NCBI GenBank assembly: GCA_947627875.1
Contig: CANQXS010000006.1
Location: 1-64,000, forward strand
Reading direction: 5' to 3'
Origin: an uncultured Clostridia bacterium
Lineage (GTDB): Bacteria > Bacillota > Clostridia > Oscillospirales > Ruminococcaceae
Length of the DNA: 64,000 nt
Shown piece after piece: positions 41,254 to 50,356 of this stretch (positions are counted from its first letter, which is position 1; every line of letters starts with the position of its first letter). The position numbers were made by a program, and so were the translations under genes. The notes beneath the pieces are model-generated. The model had not been told where the DNA came from, did no database searches, and was given only the letters and a program-made list of their open reading frames with translations.

Positions 41254-43898
41254 ATATACCGCGAATCGCCGACCTGCTTTCTTATGCCGACGACGGCTAT
41301 ATCTCTGAGGCGGTCGATTTCAGACCCGCAAAAAGGCGCAGTCTGCGCGGATATGCCGCGATAGCCGCCTGCATCGCAATAGCGCTTGTTTCCGTGGGCG
41401 TGTTTGCGCTGACGCGAAGCATTAGGATAGAAAAGCGCGAGCCGCTGCCGTCGGGAACATTCACCACTGCCTCAGACGGCGAGGAGCCCTCGCGCGGAAC
41501 GGCTATCCCCCTCCCCTTCGGAGACGATATCGGCAAAGACTCCGAATCCGAGGAGCTTCGCGGGTTCTTTGAGCCCTGCGTTCAAAAGCTCGACGATATC
41601 CCCGAGGAGCTTCTGAGCCTCGTTCCCGAAGAAGATTACGAGAGCTGGGCGGAATCGCTCGGAGAGATTTGGCAGACGGCTCCCTCGAGCATAGAGGACT
41701 ACCCCAACATTTACAGCTTTATAACCCGCTTCGGCGTTGACGACGACGAGGTCCGCGGGGCGGTGACGACGATGACCGAGGAGGAGCTCGACACCCTGCT
41801 CGAAGGCGACGTTGAAAAGATAACCCTTACGTTTGCCTCGGAATATTCCATAGTTTCGGGGGAAAACGTATACAGCCCCTACTGGGTATACGTCCACGAG
41901 GTCGAGGACTACGAAACCGCGGGGCTCACCCCCGTGGAGATAGAGAACAAGCTCAGCTATTACGCGAGCTTTAAGTATAACGATATGGCGCGGGAATTCT
42001 TTGAGAACAAGCTTAACGAATTTATCGTTCCCTTGGGCGACGGCGTAACGCTGATGTATCGGGATTCCACGCTGATATATAACTACGATCTGCCGCTCGT
42101 GATGAAGGAGTTCGCGGTCATAGATATCGAGCAGGATTCGAGCGAAGTGCTCTATCTTATAGACAACGACCCCGAAAGCGGCGACAAAAACATCTATGCG
42201 GCGGTGTATATGTGGGATCAGCTAATAACCATCGGGCGTGACTCCGAAAAGAGCTTTGACGCGTTTGAAGCGTTTTGCAGCTATGCCGGACGCTCCGACT
42301 ACTATAAGAGCTTTACTCCGGTTCCGCGCGGAACGGTGGTGCGCCTCGCCTGGGACGGTCTTTACGAGACTGCTCCCGAGGGCGAGCCGAGGCGGCTTAC
42401 CTGGCTCTCGCGGCTCCAGTTCTCGGATTCGGATTGCGCATATTCCGAAGCGGAGCTCGAAGAATTTGCAGAAAAGCTCGAGGGACACTATCTTAACTGC
42501 GAGGAATTCGAGAATTTTGCGTTTCTCAACAACCCCGGTCCCGAAGTCATAGGAAACGGCTATGAGCTGATAGGCGGCGCAGAGCCCTATAAGCTCGTCC
42601 CCAATCTCTCGGGCGAGCGCGATGAGCTTATAGCAACACTCGATTCGATAGACTTCGAGCCGAGCCGCGAAAGCTACATCTATTATTACGGCGTATTCGA
42701 CGAGGGCAGAAGGATCGACTACGAGTTTTACTATCTTTTGGACTGCTATATCACTCCCGAGAGCATGCACGCCATTCAGGCGCTTTCGGGCTACAGCTTC
42801 ACGCCCGTTTGGAAGACGAGCGGCAACTACGCCAACCACGCCGACGGCAAGGGGCATATGACCGAGAGGACGACCGTTTACTGCCTCGGCGACGACTACA
42901 GGCTTTTATGCTACGACTTCCCGATAGAGCAGGAAAACGGCGACACCCTTTACGCACAGGTCTTCAGAAAAGACGCTTCGCCCTATGACGGGCTCGACCC
43001 AGACGGCTTTGAAAAGCTCTCCGACTACTACGAGCTCCTTTACCGCTATGCGCGAAGCAGCGCCGCGGCATATTATAAGGGCAAATACTACCACTGCGTG
43101 CCATATCACCCGTCGGCGGAGGAGATAGAGCGATTCAAAGCCGAGGGAGAATATATCGGCGAAAGCGTTTACAAGCCATCTATGCCGGTTGAAGAGATGT
43201 TCGACTACAACGGTCCGAACGCCCTAAAATACGACGAGGGACCCGCTATGATAGGCGAATCGGACTACGACAGACTGCTAAGGCTGCTGAAAACACACAC
43301 CGAAGACGGCAGCTATACATCGCCCGGGGATAAGCTCTTTGACCTCGGAGAATTTGAATACTACGACTACCGCGAGGACAACAGCTATGATTGCTTTGTC
43401 GGGAACCTTATGCCGGGCGTGCCGCTCTACCGCTCGGGGAATTATATAATGGCAATACCCTACGCGCCTATCTATAACGGCGAGCTCGAGCCGATAGCCG
43501 CGCGGCTCTACTACTGCGGCAGCGAGTCTATGGAGCTGCCAAGCAGCACGGAAACCGAGGAATATACCGAGCGCCTCGAAAGGGAGTATTCCGAAACCGA
43601 CGGGGCTCACGAAATCGTCTCGGAGAAGACCGGTCAGCGCTGGGAGCTCTGCGAAACAACGCCGACGCGCGCCGAAATAAACGAGTTCCGCTATTACGGG
43701 AACCAAATCGACTATGCGTGGTTCGACCTTGAGAGCCACTGGACGAGCGGCTCGGGCCGGCAGTTCAACATCGCAAACGCCCTGCCCGACGGCGAGCGTC
43801 AGGAGCGGGCGAGGTGCTACGCCTGCGGCGATATGCTCCTTCTGGAATTCGACGAGCCGAAGGGCGGAGTATACGGCAGGATATATCGGCTGAAATAG
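41250..43898 (+). CDS. Very large membrane protein coupled to ECF sigma (probable anti-sigma)
   Basis: 882 residues, start overlaps the sigma stop. The first ~30 residues (IPRIADLLSYADDGYISEAVDF) look like the short cytosolic anti-sigma segment of Clostridia ECF operons, then RRSLRGYAAIAACIAIALVSVGVFAL is one membrane span (~28-54). The remaining ~820 residues are extracellular, rich in Tyr, Asp and Glu, with YYCG/YxCG-type repeats and no family I recognise. Typical anti-sigma factors have 100-300 residues outside, so this is a giant sensor. It may detect a surface or wall component. Confidence 0.7.
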   Translation: MNIPRIADLLSYADDGYISEAVDFRPAKRRSLRGYAAIAACIAIALVSVGVFALTRSIRIEKREPLPSGTFTTASDGEEPSRGTAIPLPFGDDIGKDSESEELRGFFEPCVQKLDDIPEELLSLVPEEDYESWAESLGEIWQTAPSSIEDYPNIYSFITRFGVDDDEVRGAVTTMTEEELDTLLEGDVEKITLTFASEYSIVSGENVYSPYWVYVHEVEDYETAGLTPVEIENKLSYYASFKYNDMAREFFENKLNEFIVPLGDGVTLMYRDSTLIYNYDLPLVMKEFAVIDIEQDSSEVLYLIDNDPESGDKNIYAAVYMWDQLITIGRDSEKSFDAFEAFCSYAGRSDYYKSFTPVPRGTVVRLAWDGLYETAPEGEPRRLTWLSRLQFSDSDCAYSEAELEEFAEKLEGHYLNCEEFENFAFLNNPGPEVIGNGYELIGGAEPYKLVPNLSGERDELIATLDSIDFEPSRESYIYYYGVFDEGRRIDYEFYYLLDCYITPESMHAIQALSGYSFTPVWKTSGNYANHADGKGHMTERTTVYCLGDDYRLLCYDFPIEQENGDTLYAQVFRKDASPYDGLDPDGFEKLSDYYELLYRYARSSAAAYYKGKYYHCVPYHPSAEEIERFKAEGEYIGESVYKPSMPVEEMFDYNGPNALKYDEGPAMIGESDYDRLLRLLKTHTEDGSYTSPGDKLFDLGEFEYYDYREDNSYDCFVGNLMPGVPLYRSGNYIMAIPYAPIYNGELEPIAARLYYCGSESMELPSSTETEEYTERLEREYSETDGAHEIVSEKTGQRWELCETTPTRAEINEFRYYGNQIDYAWFDLESHWTSGSGRQFNIANALPDGERQERARCYACGDMLLLEFDEPKGGVYGRIYRLK

Positions 43899-44309
43899 CA
43901 AAACCGCCTCGGACTTTATGCCCGAGGCAGCGGTATTTTACAAATCTATCCGAATATAATGCCTTTCGTCGGCTATTTTTTCGACCTTCCCGCCGTTGGC
44001 AAACGCCGTGCGTATCGAAGCAACGATACGGAGTACGAAAATTAAAGGGGTCCCCTCAAAGTCGTAAGACTTTGTGGGGAAAAGCCGGAGCGACGGAGTG
44101 AATGAGCGGCGGCATTCATCAGCTTATAAAAATGCCGCCGCGAACGATACGAAGTCCGCGACGACGTGGTGCGTGGTAACATGCCAAAAGCTCTAAAGGC
44201 TTTTGGCACTGCGGTTTCCCGTTTCCGACTGCGTTTTAACCGCTTGGTAATTCATACAGCGTTTTTTATAATTTCGGCGAAACCGCGGTCCCCCCATTCT
44301 GCACATGGA
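43899..44309. other. Non-coding gap with hairpins and dispersed repeats
   Basis: No gene supported. GCCTCGGACTTTATGCCCGAGGC (43907-43929) can end the sigma operon. Other hairpins: CAAAGTC-GTAA-GACTTTG near 44057-44075, GGCGGCATT.../AATGCCGCC (44109-44138), CCAAAAGC.../GCTTTTGG (44182-44205). Contains a copy of a dispersed repeat (44023-44075) and a partial copy at 44144-44158. Confidence 0.6.
44023..44075 (+). repeat. Dispersed repeat, copy A (ACGATACG...GGGGTCCCC plus GTAA hairpin)
   Basis: The 33 nt 44023-44055 match 57252-57284 with 3 differences. Each copy is followed by a hairpin with different stem sequence but the same GTAA loop (here CAAAGTC-GTAA-GACTTTG). A partial third copy, ACGATACGAAGTCCG, lies at 44144-44158. 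Confidence 0.7.
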
Positions 44310-45401
44310 TTATCCCCTGCACCCCACCGGGGTGCAGGGGATAATGGTGCAGTTAAGCAATCCAAATCCGAACCAACTTTCAGCCTTGCTATCGTCGTTG
44401 AGCATCTTCATAGTTTCGTTGACGACCAAATCCTCTATCCAGTCTTTTTTGACAGGCTTTTTGTGGCACTCCGCGCGCTTCTTCTTGACCGAAACGCACT
44501 TGTAATAATGATGAACGTTCCCCGTCCTGCTCGTTCCGCTTTCACCGCATAGGTATGCCCCGCAGTATCCGCAAAACAGCTTCGTCGTGAGAAGATAATC
44601 GTCCTCTGCCTTATGCCGCGCAGGGGCTTTTTTATTTTCCGAGAGCCTGTCCTGCACCCTGCCGAACACATCTTTAGAAACGATCGCGGGTATGCCGTCG
44701 GGAATAATGATGTCTCGGTATGTATATTCTCCGATATATCTGCGATTTTTCAAAAGGTGCTGAACGCTGTTGTAATTCAGAGGCAGACCCCTGCTGTTTT
44801 TCACACCTTTCTCGTTGAGATAGTCGAGAATGTCAGTCATAGTCGCACCCTCGTCATACTGCTGAAAAGCTTCTGTAATAAACGGGGCGGTCAGCGGGTC
44901 GATCTGAAAATGCCGCTCGCTGTCAATCATATAGCCGATAGGCAGAGTGCCGCCGTTATACTTTGCTTTCAGAGCGTTTTCGGTCATACCGCGAATGACC
45001 TTTTCGGATAAATCGGCGGAATAATATTCGGCGTAACCCTCCAGAACGGATTCGAGGATAATTCCCTCTGCGCCCTCGGAAATAATCTCCGTAGCAGAAA
45101 CGACCTTGACGCCGTTCTTTTTCAGCAGAGCTTTATACCTCGCGCTGTCATACCTGTTTCGGGCGAAACGGTCGAGCTTCCAGACAATGACCATATCAAA
45201 TAAATGCTTGCCGCTGTCTTTGATCATATTCTGAAACTCTGGGCGGTTGTCGGTCTTTGCAGAAAATGCGCGGTCGATATAATGCCGCAGAACGGTTATG
45301 CCGTTTTTCTCGGCAAACGCGGTGCATTCGCGGATCTGCCCCTCGATGCTTTCCTCGCGCTGATTGTCCGAGGAATAGCGGGCGTAAATTACGGCGGTTA
45401 T
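44310..45401 (-). pseudogene. Decayed large serine recombinase
   Basis: The frame encodes ITAVIYARYSSDNQREESIEGQI (catalytic Ser), VWKLDRFARNRYDSARYK, the recombinase domain and the zinc-ribbon region CGYCGAYLCGESGTSRTGNVHHYYKC, then stops being family-like about 20 residues before the end, near 44375. Intact members have ~520 residues; this has ~360. The start also appears lost: GGGAGG sits 7 nt before ATA, exactly where an ATGA overlap with the upstream HTH stop would be; one G-to-A change turns ATGA into ATAA. Upstream in-frame ATG 45476 lies inside the HTH gene without a ribosome site. Confidence 0.75.
44311..44343. repeat. 33-bp near-perfect palindrome
   Basis: TATCCCCTGCACCCC (44311-44325) and GGGGTGCAGGGGATA (44329-44343) are perfect complements around ACC. 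It overlaps the truncated end of the serine recombinase reading frame, so the break point lies at or just right of it. It could be a REP-like element. Confidence 0.75.
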
Positions 45402-45763
45402 TTTTCTGCCTCCCTTATCAGTCTTATCAATGTTTGCTTCAGCCTCTCGCTCATCGGCGACTTCGGGTCGAAGCACATTTCAACAAATTTTTCAATCTCG
45501 GGGCCGGTCTCGGACAACCTTACGTTGCATTCATAAACCTTTCCCTGCGGGCGGTCGGTTCGCCCGAAAATATAGTCGAGCGACACGTCAAAATAATCCG
45601 CATAGCGGGTCAAAACGGCAATGCTCGGCTCGGCGGTGCCGTTCTCGTAACGGTTCAGGCTCGACTGCTTAACGCCTACCACCTCGCCCATTTTCTCCTG
45701 CGACAGCTTAACGCCCTTGCGAAGCTCCCGCAGGCGTTTTGCGACAATGCTGACTTCCGGCAT
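45398..45763 (-). CDS. XRE-family HTH regulator
   Basis: 121 residues from ATG at 45763 with AAGGAGATG upstream. HTH ~8-62 (VAKRLRELRKGVKLSQEKMGEVVGVKQSSLNRYENGTAEPSIAVLTRYADYFDVSLDYIFGRTDRP), then an acidic tail with DPKSPMSERLKQTLIRLI. It is the usual regulator preceding large serine recombinases in Clostridia, coupled to that gene. A TAA stop overlaps the recombinase's mutated start. Confidence 0.88.
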   Translation of the reverse strand: MPEVSIVAKRLRELRKGVKLSQEKMGEVVGVKQSSLNRYENGTAEPSIAVLTRYADYFDVSLDYIFGRTDRPQGKVYECNVRLSETGPEIEKFVEMCFDPKSPMSERLKQTLIRLIREAEK

Positions 45764-45858
45764 ATAATCATCTCCTTGCAAAATGATTATAACACAAATC
45801 AGAATTATTTGCAATAGCCTGTTTGCATAAATTATGAAAAAGTTTCGGAGCAAGCACA

Positions 45859-45924
45859 GCAAGTGTAGCCACACTTGCGAAAAATTGCTTGCTATTCTGA
45901 AACCTAATTGCAGAATAGCAAGCA
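45859..45924. repeat. Paired hairpins upstream of the HTH gene
   Basis: GCAAGTGT-AGCC-ACACTTGC (45859-45878) and TGCTTGCTATTCTG (45886-45899) with CAGAATAGCAAGCA (45911-45924), both perfect. They lie in the 252-bp gap between the HTH gene and the immunity gene, which holds no gene. Confidence 0.6.
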
Positions 45925-46015
45925 CATCCGGTGGGTACCCATACGGATAATTTTTGTTTTGGGAGCCCTTGCCCAAAACTGAAAATTCTCATTTTATTTC
46001 TTACGCCGCTTATTA

Positions 46016-46420
46016 CTATTGCAACTCCACGTCTGACCCTGAATATCCTCCGCACACCAATACACAAACAATTTCATAAAGCAAATCCTTGCCGTCGGAG
46101 GTCGTATAAAGATTTGCGCAAGAGGTTACAACCGGGCTGAGATTCCCAAGCCACGGAGCAGGCTTTTTTAAGTCGCTCATGTCATAGACTGCTTTTTCGG
46201 GAGGAATCTTTGACAGCTCATCACGAATCAGGTTAAATTGCCTTGCCGTCTCGATGGCGTTTGACGCGTTGCATTTTCCCGAAGCCAAAAAGTCAAGTGC
46301 AAGAGGTATGCTTTTTTTGAGTTTACCGAGCCTGACCTCTACCGTAGAATATATGGAATATAAAATATCGCTTGTCCCAAGTTCTGCGATTTTTTTGCTG
46401 TCAACGGTTCTTATAATCAT
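46016..46420 (-). CDS. Imm70-like immunity protein
   Basis: 134 residues. The pattern SKIPPEKAVYDMSDLKKPAPWLGNLSPVVTSCANLYTTSDGKDLLYEI matches the Imm70 family as I remember it (L-x-P-P-x-x-x-V-W/Y-D-x-x-D-L ... P-W-G ... T-x-D-G-x-D-L). Imm70 proteins neutralise polymorphic toxins. It starts 10 bp after the nuclease toxin stop, the standard toxin-immunity order. Cytoplasmic, no signal peptide. Confidence 0.72.
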   Translation of the reverse strand: MIIRTVDSKKIAELGTSDILYSIYSTVEVRLGKLKKSIPLALDFLASGKCNASNAIETARQFNLIRDELSKIPPEKAVYDMSDLKKPAPWLGNLSPVVTSCANLYTTSDGKDLLYEIVCVLVCGGYSGSDVELQ

Positions 46421-46429
46421 AAATCCACC

Positions 46430-47617
46430 TCACAATATTTCGACTGGTATATCGTTGTAAATTTCTGATAAAGCCTCTTTTATTTTTATTATAGCATTTT
46501 CAACTACTTCTTTATTGAACCCTCGGTTTCTCGTGTCAAGCAAAATTTTTTGAGTAGAATTTGCCGGAAGATTCTCAACTCTTGCCGCTACCTGCTCTTT
46601 CAAAGTATGACATAATGAATTTACGTTATTGGGGTTGGATAAGTCATAATTCTTCACTTCTACGGCTTCTAAATGACCATTTACATCTATAGCAATATCG
46701 GGTCTTGTTGCGCCCGGCGTTCCGAATGGAACTTCTTCTCCGTTAAGATAACTAACCTGTTCCTTTCCGGGGTATTTTTCCAAAGCATATTTTTCAGAAT
46801 CGCGCCATGTGGGTACGGTCTTTGCGGGTCTTACTGCTTTTATAATTTCACCTATCGCGCCTTTAGCGGCACCTGCAATAGCTCCCCATTTGAAGCTTTC
46901 ACTTCCCGATATAAGTGCCTCTTTCAGCGCAGTCTTTATGTCATGAGTTTCAAATCCGGTGATAATTGCAGAAGCTGCCGCACTTAATCCTGCCGAAAAC
47001 AGAGCATGGCTTCCGGCAGTTTTAGCTGACGACAGAAAGACTGCTGTCACGATTTGAGGCGCGCCTAAAGCCTGCGACGCCACAAATACCGTTACGCTGA
47101 TAAGTATGACACCGCTGCCTATCGCTACGTTTTTTATAATTTCGCTGACCGAGCCGTCATACTCCTCAAGTGCCTGAACAGCGGTTTCTCCGTTTTCGTC
47201 AAGAGTAAAAACAAATTTCTCGTCGCCGAGTTCGGCTAAAATTTCTTCGAGAGTATATCCGAAATAGATATTTTCTGCCGAGTTATATTCAATTTCTTCC
47301 AGATATTCTTTTGAGATATATGACGCCGACACATCTTCAACGATATAATCATCGCTCGGAAAAGAGTATTCCAAAGACGAGTACAGGCTGTCCTCGACAT
47401 ATTGAAGCAGCCGCTCGTCTCCGAGCCGCTCAAGGTCGAGTGAATCGATATAATCTTCTTCGGAAAATACAATTTCGACAGGCAGCGTTTCACTTATATC
47501 AGCAGATACAATAATATCCTGCGTTGTGTCGGATATGGGATTGTCTGAGTCAATATTCCCCGCGCACCCTGTGAAAATCATCATGCAGGCAATCAAAAAG
47601 GCAATAATTCTTTTCAT
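46430..47617 (-). CDS. Lipoprotein with C-terminal PD-(D/E)xK-type nuclease toxin domain
   Basis: 395 residues. Lipoprotein signal with FTGC lipobox (Cys18). The middle (~135-235) has two or three hydrophobic helices (SGVILISVTVFVASQAL, IVTAVFLSSAKTAGSHALFSAGLSAAASAII), then YLNGEEVPFGTPGATRPDIAIDVNGHLEAVEVKNYDL with Asp...Glu-x-Lys like the toxin nuclease domains of polymorphic systems, followed by QVAARVENLPANSTQKILLDTRNRG. These usually degrade DNA or RNA. It is co-transcribed with an Imm70-like gene downstream and starts 2 bp after a surface protein gene. Delivery as a lipoprotein rather than by a WXG/LXG protein is unusual. Confidence 0.75.
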   Translation of the reverse strand: MKRIIAFLIACMMIFTGCAGNIDSDNPISDTTQDIIVSADISETLPVEIVFSEEDYIDSLDLERLGDERLLQYVEDSLYSSLEYSFPSDDYIVEDVSASYISKEYLEEIEYNSAENIYFGYTLEEILAELGDEKFVFTLDENGETAVQALEEYDGSVSEIIKNVAIGSGVILISVTVFVASQALGAPQIVTAVFLSSAKTAGSHALFSAGLSAAASAIITGFETHDIKTALKEALISGSESFKWGAIAGAAKGAIGEIIKAVRPAKTVPTWRDSEKYALEKYPGKEQVSYLNGEEVPFGTPGATRPDIAIDVNGHLEAVEVKNYDLSNPNNVNSLCHTLKEQVAARVENLPANSTQKILLDTRNRGFNKEVVENAIIKIKEALSEIYNDIPVEIL

Positions 47618-47619
47618 AT

Positions 47620-49413
47620 TTACCCCTTTCTCGACCTGACAACTACTGCAATACCGACGGCTATAATCGCCAAAATAATTATTATCGCTGCCGCAGGGAA
47701 GCTTTTGCTCTCGGCTTCGGGCTCATCTGCTGCCGCTTCAACAACCTCGGTTTCGGGTGCTTCGGTAGTTTCCGCAACAGTCGTAACAGCCGCTTCCGTC
47801 ACTTCCGGCGCGGGTTCGGTCTTTTCGACAGCCGTCGGCATAACTATCGTTCCGTCGTCGTTTATGACTGCGCCCTGTTCGACCATTGCGGCTATTTCAT
47901 CGAGCGTAAATCCCGCATTTTTCGCGTTCATCGACGCTTTCATCACCGAATCGCTGCCGACATAAATTTTCTTGACTGTGCTGCTTCCGGTCGTAGGATT
48001 TTTGACTTCGATGGTATAAATTCCCTCTTTAGTGTATGGTTCACCTTCCTTTGCAGGATGATTGAACCGCACGTCCTCGGTGTAACCGTTCGCGCCCTTT
48101 GTCCAGACGGAATGCGTTACATTTATCAAAAGATACCGCGATTTTGCAAGGTCAAGTTTGAAGCCGTTTTCGGTCACGGAGCTGTCCGAAAGCTCGCTCC
48201 CGGTCGCGACGTCGAACGGATATACCATGCAATTTCCGTTTCTCACGCTGAACGAAAAAGCAATTCTGTAATCGTTTTTCTTGTTTATGCCCTTGCTGTC
48301 GAGTATTTCATAGTCGAGCGCGACCTCATAATCGCCCTCTTCAAAGAGCTGAATTTTGACGTCGGCACTTGCGGAGGTTATCGCTTCGAGGTAATTCTGG
48401 TAGATTATCGGGTCACCCTTATGCCCCTCATAGTCGGTCTTTCTGATGATGAGCGTGCCGCGCCCGAAGTCGGTCTGCGGGGTCTGGAAATACTTGTCGT
48501 AGCCGTCTTTGTCGTCGGCTATAACCAATTTTTCATTGCCATAAAGGCAGTCAATGTCCTGCTCCAGTTTGAACCACAGCGTCACCCTGTCGCCGACGTT
48601 TTTGAGAAAAACATTGCTGTCGGTCTTACTTGTGAACCCGCTAACATAAAACTCCCCGAGCGTCCAGCCGTAGTGCGGGTCGTCTTTGTCGATGTCGATT
48701 TCGCCGGAATATCCGTTGTCCTTGCCGGTGTTTATGACTTTGCCGAGAGTGAATTTTATTTCATCCGGATTTGATTTTGCAGATTCATATCCCGCATAAA
48801 ATTCGTAAACCTCAGCAACTTTTTTGCGCTCATAGTTATTCTTGTTTACAAACAAAATCTTTGTATAGTCAGTCTTTTTCTCAAGCTCGTACGCAACAAT
48901 CACGCGGTAAAAGCAGCCGTTATTGAGCTGAATGTCGAGCGAGGAATACTCCGCACTCGCGTTATTTTCAAGGTCCGTCACAATTTTATTGACCGTCCAC
49001 TTTTCGCCGTCCAGAGATGTCTGAAAGACGACCGCGCCCGTTTCTATTTTCCCGCCGAGGTCAATTCCGTCAACGGATTTTTTGCTGTCGGATATAAGAT
49101 GCCAATCTTCCTCAGAAGCGTTTGCAAGCGTGGGACTGTATGTATATTTCAGAGTTAATGCCCCGCCGTCAGGCACGGTGTATTCGGGAACGTACCCAGA
49201 ATCGGGGTCAGGCACAGCCTCGCCCTCTACCGAAAAAGTGCCGAGCAAAGCCTGCTCCGTGGTATTGATAGGCACTGCCGAGGAAATCTCATACCCGCTT
49301 TTCTCCGAAAATTCATAGACCGCAGACTGCGGGGAAATGCTGTCCGCATAAACCGCGCACGACAGAAGCAGGGCGATTATCGCCGCCGATAAAAATACAA
49401 AAATCCGTTTCAT
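47620..49413 (-). CDS. Signal-peptide, C-terminally anchored surface protein, unknown
   Basis: 597 residues from ATG at 49413 (GTGAGG upstream); the longer reading has no ribosome site. Signal peptide (RIFVFLSAAIIALLLSCAVYA), a large beta-rich ectodomain (~30-510), a helix with GFTLDEIAAMVEQGAVINDDG, Thr/Glu/Pro-rich linker and a C-terminal membrane helix (AAAIIIILAIIAVGIAVVV) with RSRKG tail. No sorting motif seen. It is the first gene of the toxin-immunity operon, two bp upstream of the toxin, so it may display or partner it. Confidence 0.65.
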   Translation of the reverse strand: MKRIFVFLSAAIIALLLSCAVYADSISPQSAVYEFSEKSGYEISSAVPINTTEQALLGTFSVEGEAVPDPDSGYVPEYTVPDGGALTLKYTYSPTLANASEEDWHLISDSKKSVDGIDLGGKIETGAVVFQTSLDGEKWTVNKIVTDLENNASAEYSSLDIQLNNGCFYRVIVAYELEKKTDYTKILFVNKNNYERKKVAEVYEFYAGYESAKSNPDEIKFTLGKVINTGKDNGYSGEIDIDKDDPHYGWTLGEFYVSGFTSKTDSNVFLKNVGDRVTLWFKLEQDIDCLYGNEKLVIADDKDGYDKYFQTPQTDFGRGTLIIRKTDYEGHKGDPIIYQNYLEAITSASADVKIQLFEEGDYEVALDYEILDSKGINKKNDYRIAFSFSVRNGNCMVYPFDVATGSELSDSSVTENGFKLDLAKSRYLLINVTHSVWTKGANGYTEDVRFNHPAKEGEPYTKEGIYTIEVKNPTTGSSTVKKIYVGSDSVMKASMNAKNAGFTLDEIAAMVEQGAVINDDGTIVMPTAVEKTEPAPEVTEAAVTTVAETTEAPETEVVEAAADEPEAESKSFPAAAIIIILAIIAVGIAVVVRSRKG

Positions 49414-49546
49414 TTTTGCCTCACATTTTTTAGATTTATGGGGGTAAATTAAGATGTAAACATAATAATTATATACCGAAATCGGGGAAAAGTAAAGACT
49501 GGATTCTACATTTTTGTATATTACACAATATTTTTTGATTTTGCTA

Positions 49547-49575
49547 TTGACATCTGTATACATTTGTATTATAAT
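49547..49575 (+). promoter_or_regulatory. Consensus promoter of the RHH/SPFH operon
   Basis: TTGACA (49547-49552), 17 bp, TATAAT (49570-49575). The spacer contains the palindrome TGTATACA (49555-49562), a possible operator for the RHH protein encoded next. Both strands of 49440-49546 are AT-rich. Confidence 0.75.
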
Positions 49576-49625
49576 TAAGCTGTAATCACAGTCACGATAT
49601 TCTCCCACTCTTATGAGGTAACGAT

Positions 49626-49832
49626 ATGCCCGAAAAAAAGCTTTTAATCCCTGCAAAAAAATACAATGGCGATACGTCTGTTGTATCTGCCCGTCTGCCT
49701 GTCCAGATGATCAAGGACATTGACATGATTGCTGAAAAAACATGTCGCAATCGCAACGAAATAATTCTGCTCTGCTTGGAGTACGCCATCGAAAATATCG
49801 AAATTTCCGAAGATGAAAAGAGGGTGCTTTGA
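49626..49832 (+). CDS. Ribbon-helix-helix-like small regulator
   Basis: 68 residues. SVVSARLPVQMIKDIDMIAEKTCRNRNEIILLCLEYAIENIEI is a CopG/Arc-type ribbon-helix-helix pattern. The stop overlaps the next gene's ATG. It may repress its own promoter through TGTATACA. Confidence 0.7.
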   Translation: MPEKKLLIPAKKYNGDTSVVSARLPVQMIKDIDMIAEKTCRNRNEIILLCLEYAIENIEISEDEKRVL

Positions 49833-50341
49833 TGAAAAAGTTTATTGTCGCAGCCGCAGTGTTTGAAATCTGCGTGATAATATGTTTTACGGCAGCGGTG
49901 ATTGCTCTGCCGTCCGTTTCTATCGCTTTTCTTGCAGTGCTGTGCCTGCTTCTCCTTTTTATACCGTTTTTAATATGGGGCATTCACTACATAGTCAGGC
50001 ACGAAAGAGCGGCAGACAACAGAGTAAAAGAAAATCGCTCGGTCTACTATGAATTTGAAAAGCTTAAATCAAAGCTGAACCGCCTGAACCCCGAGGCTGA
50101 AAAGAAAGCGGCAGCCATGATAGACAGCCTGCTTGAAGCTATAAAATATTCCGATTATGATACTTGGACTGATGTTTCCGATATTGATGATGAAATTCGT
50201 AAAAAAGCAATGCTTATGTCGGCAGAGATAGACAGTCTTTCTGATATAAACTCCGAGGATATAAGCAGCCTCGAAAGCATTTCGGACGATGTAAAGGCGT
50301 TGATTAAAGACCGGGATATACAGATAAGGCTTAACAAATAA
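49832..50341 (+). CDS. Two-span membrane protein, unknown
   Basis: 169 residues from ATG at 49832 (AGAGGG upstream, overlapping the previous stop). Two hydrophobic helices (~4-28 and ~32-55), then a long charged coiled-coil region with ISSLESISDDVKALIKDRD. No family recognised. Part of the SPFH/zinc-ribbon operon. Confidence 0.6.
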   Translation: MKKFIVAAAVFEICVIICFTAAVIALPSVSIAFLAVLCLLLLFIPFLIWGIHYIVRHERAADNRVKENRSVYYEFEKLKSKLNRLNPEAEKKAAAMIDSLLEAIKYSDYDTWTDVSDIDDEIRKKAMLMSAEIDSLSDINSEDISSLESISDDVKALIKDRDIQIRLNK

Positions 50342-50356
50342 AGGGGGGCAAATGAA

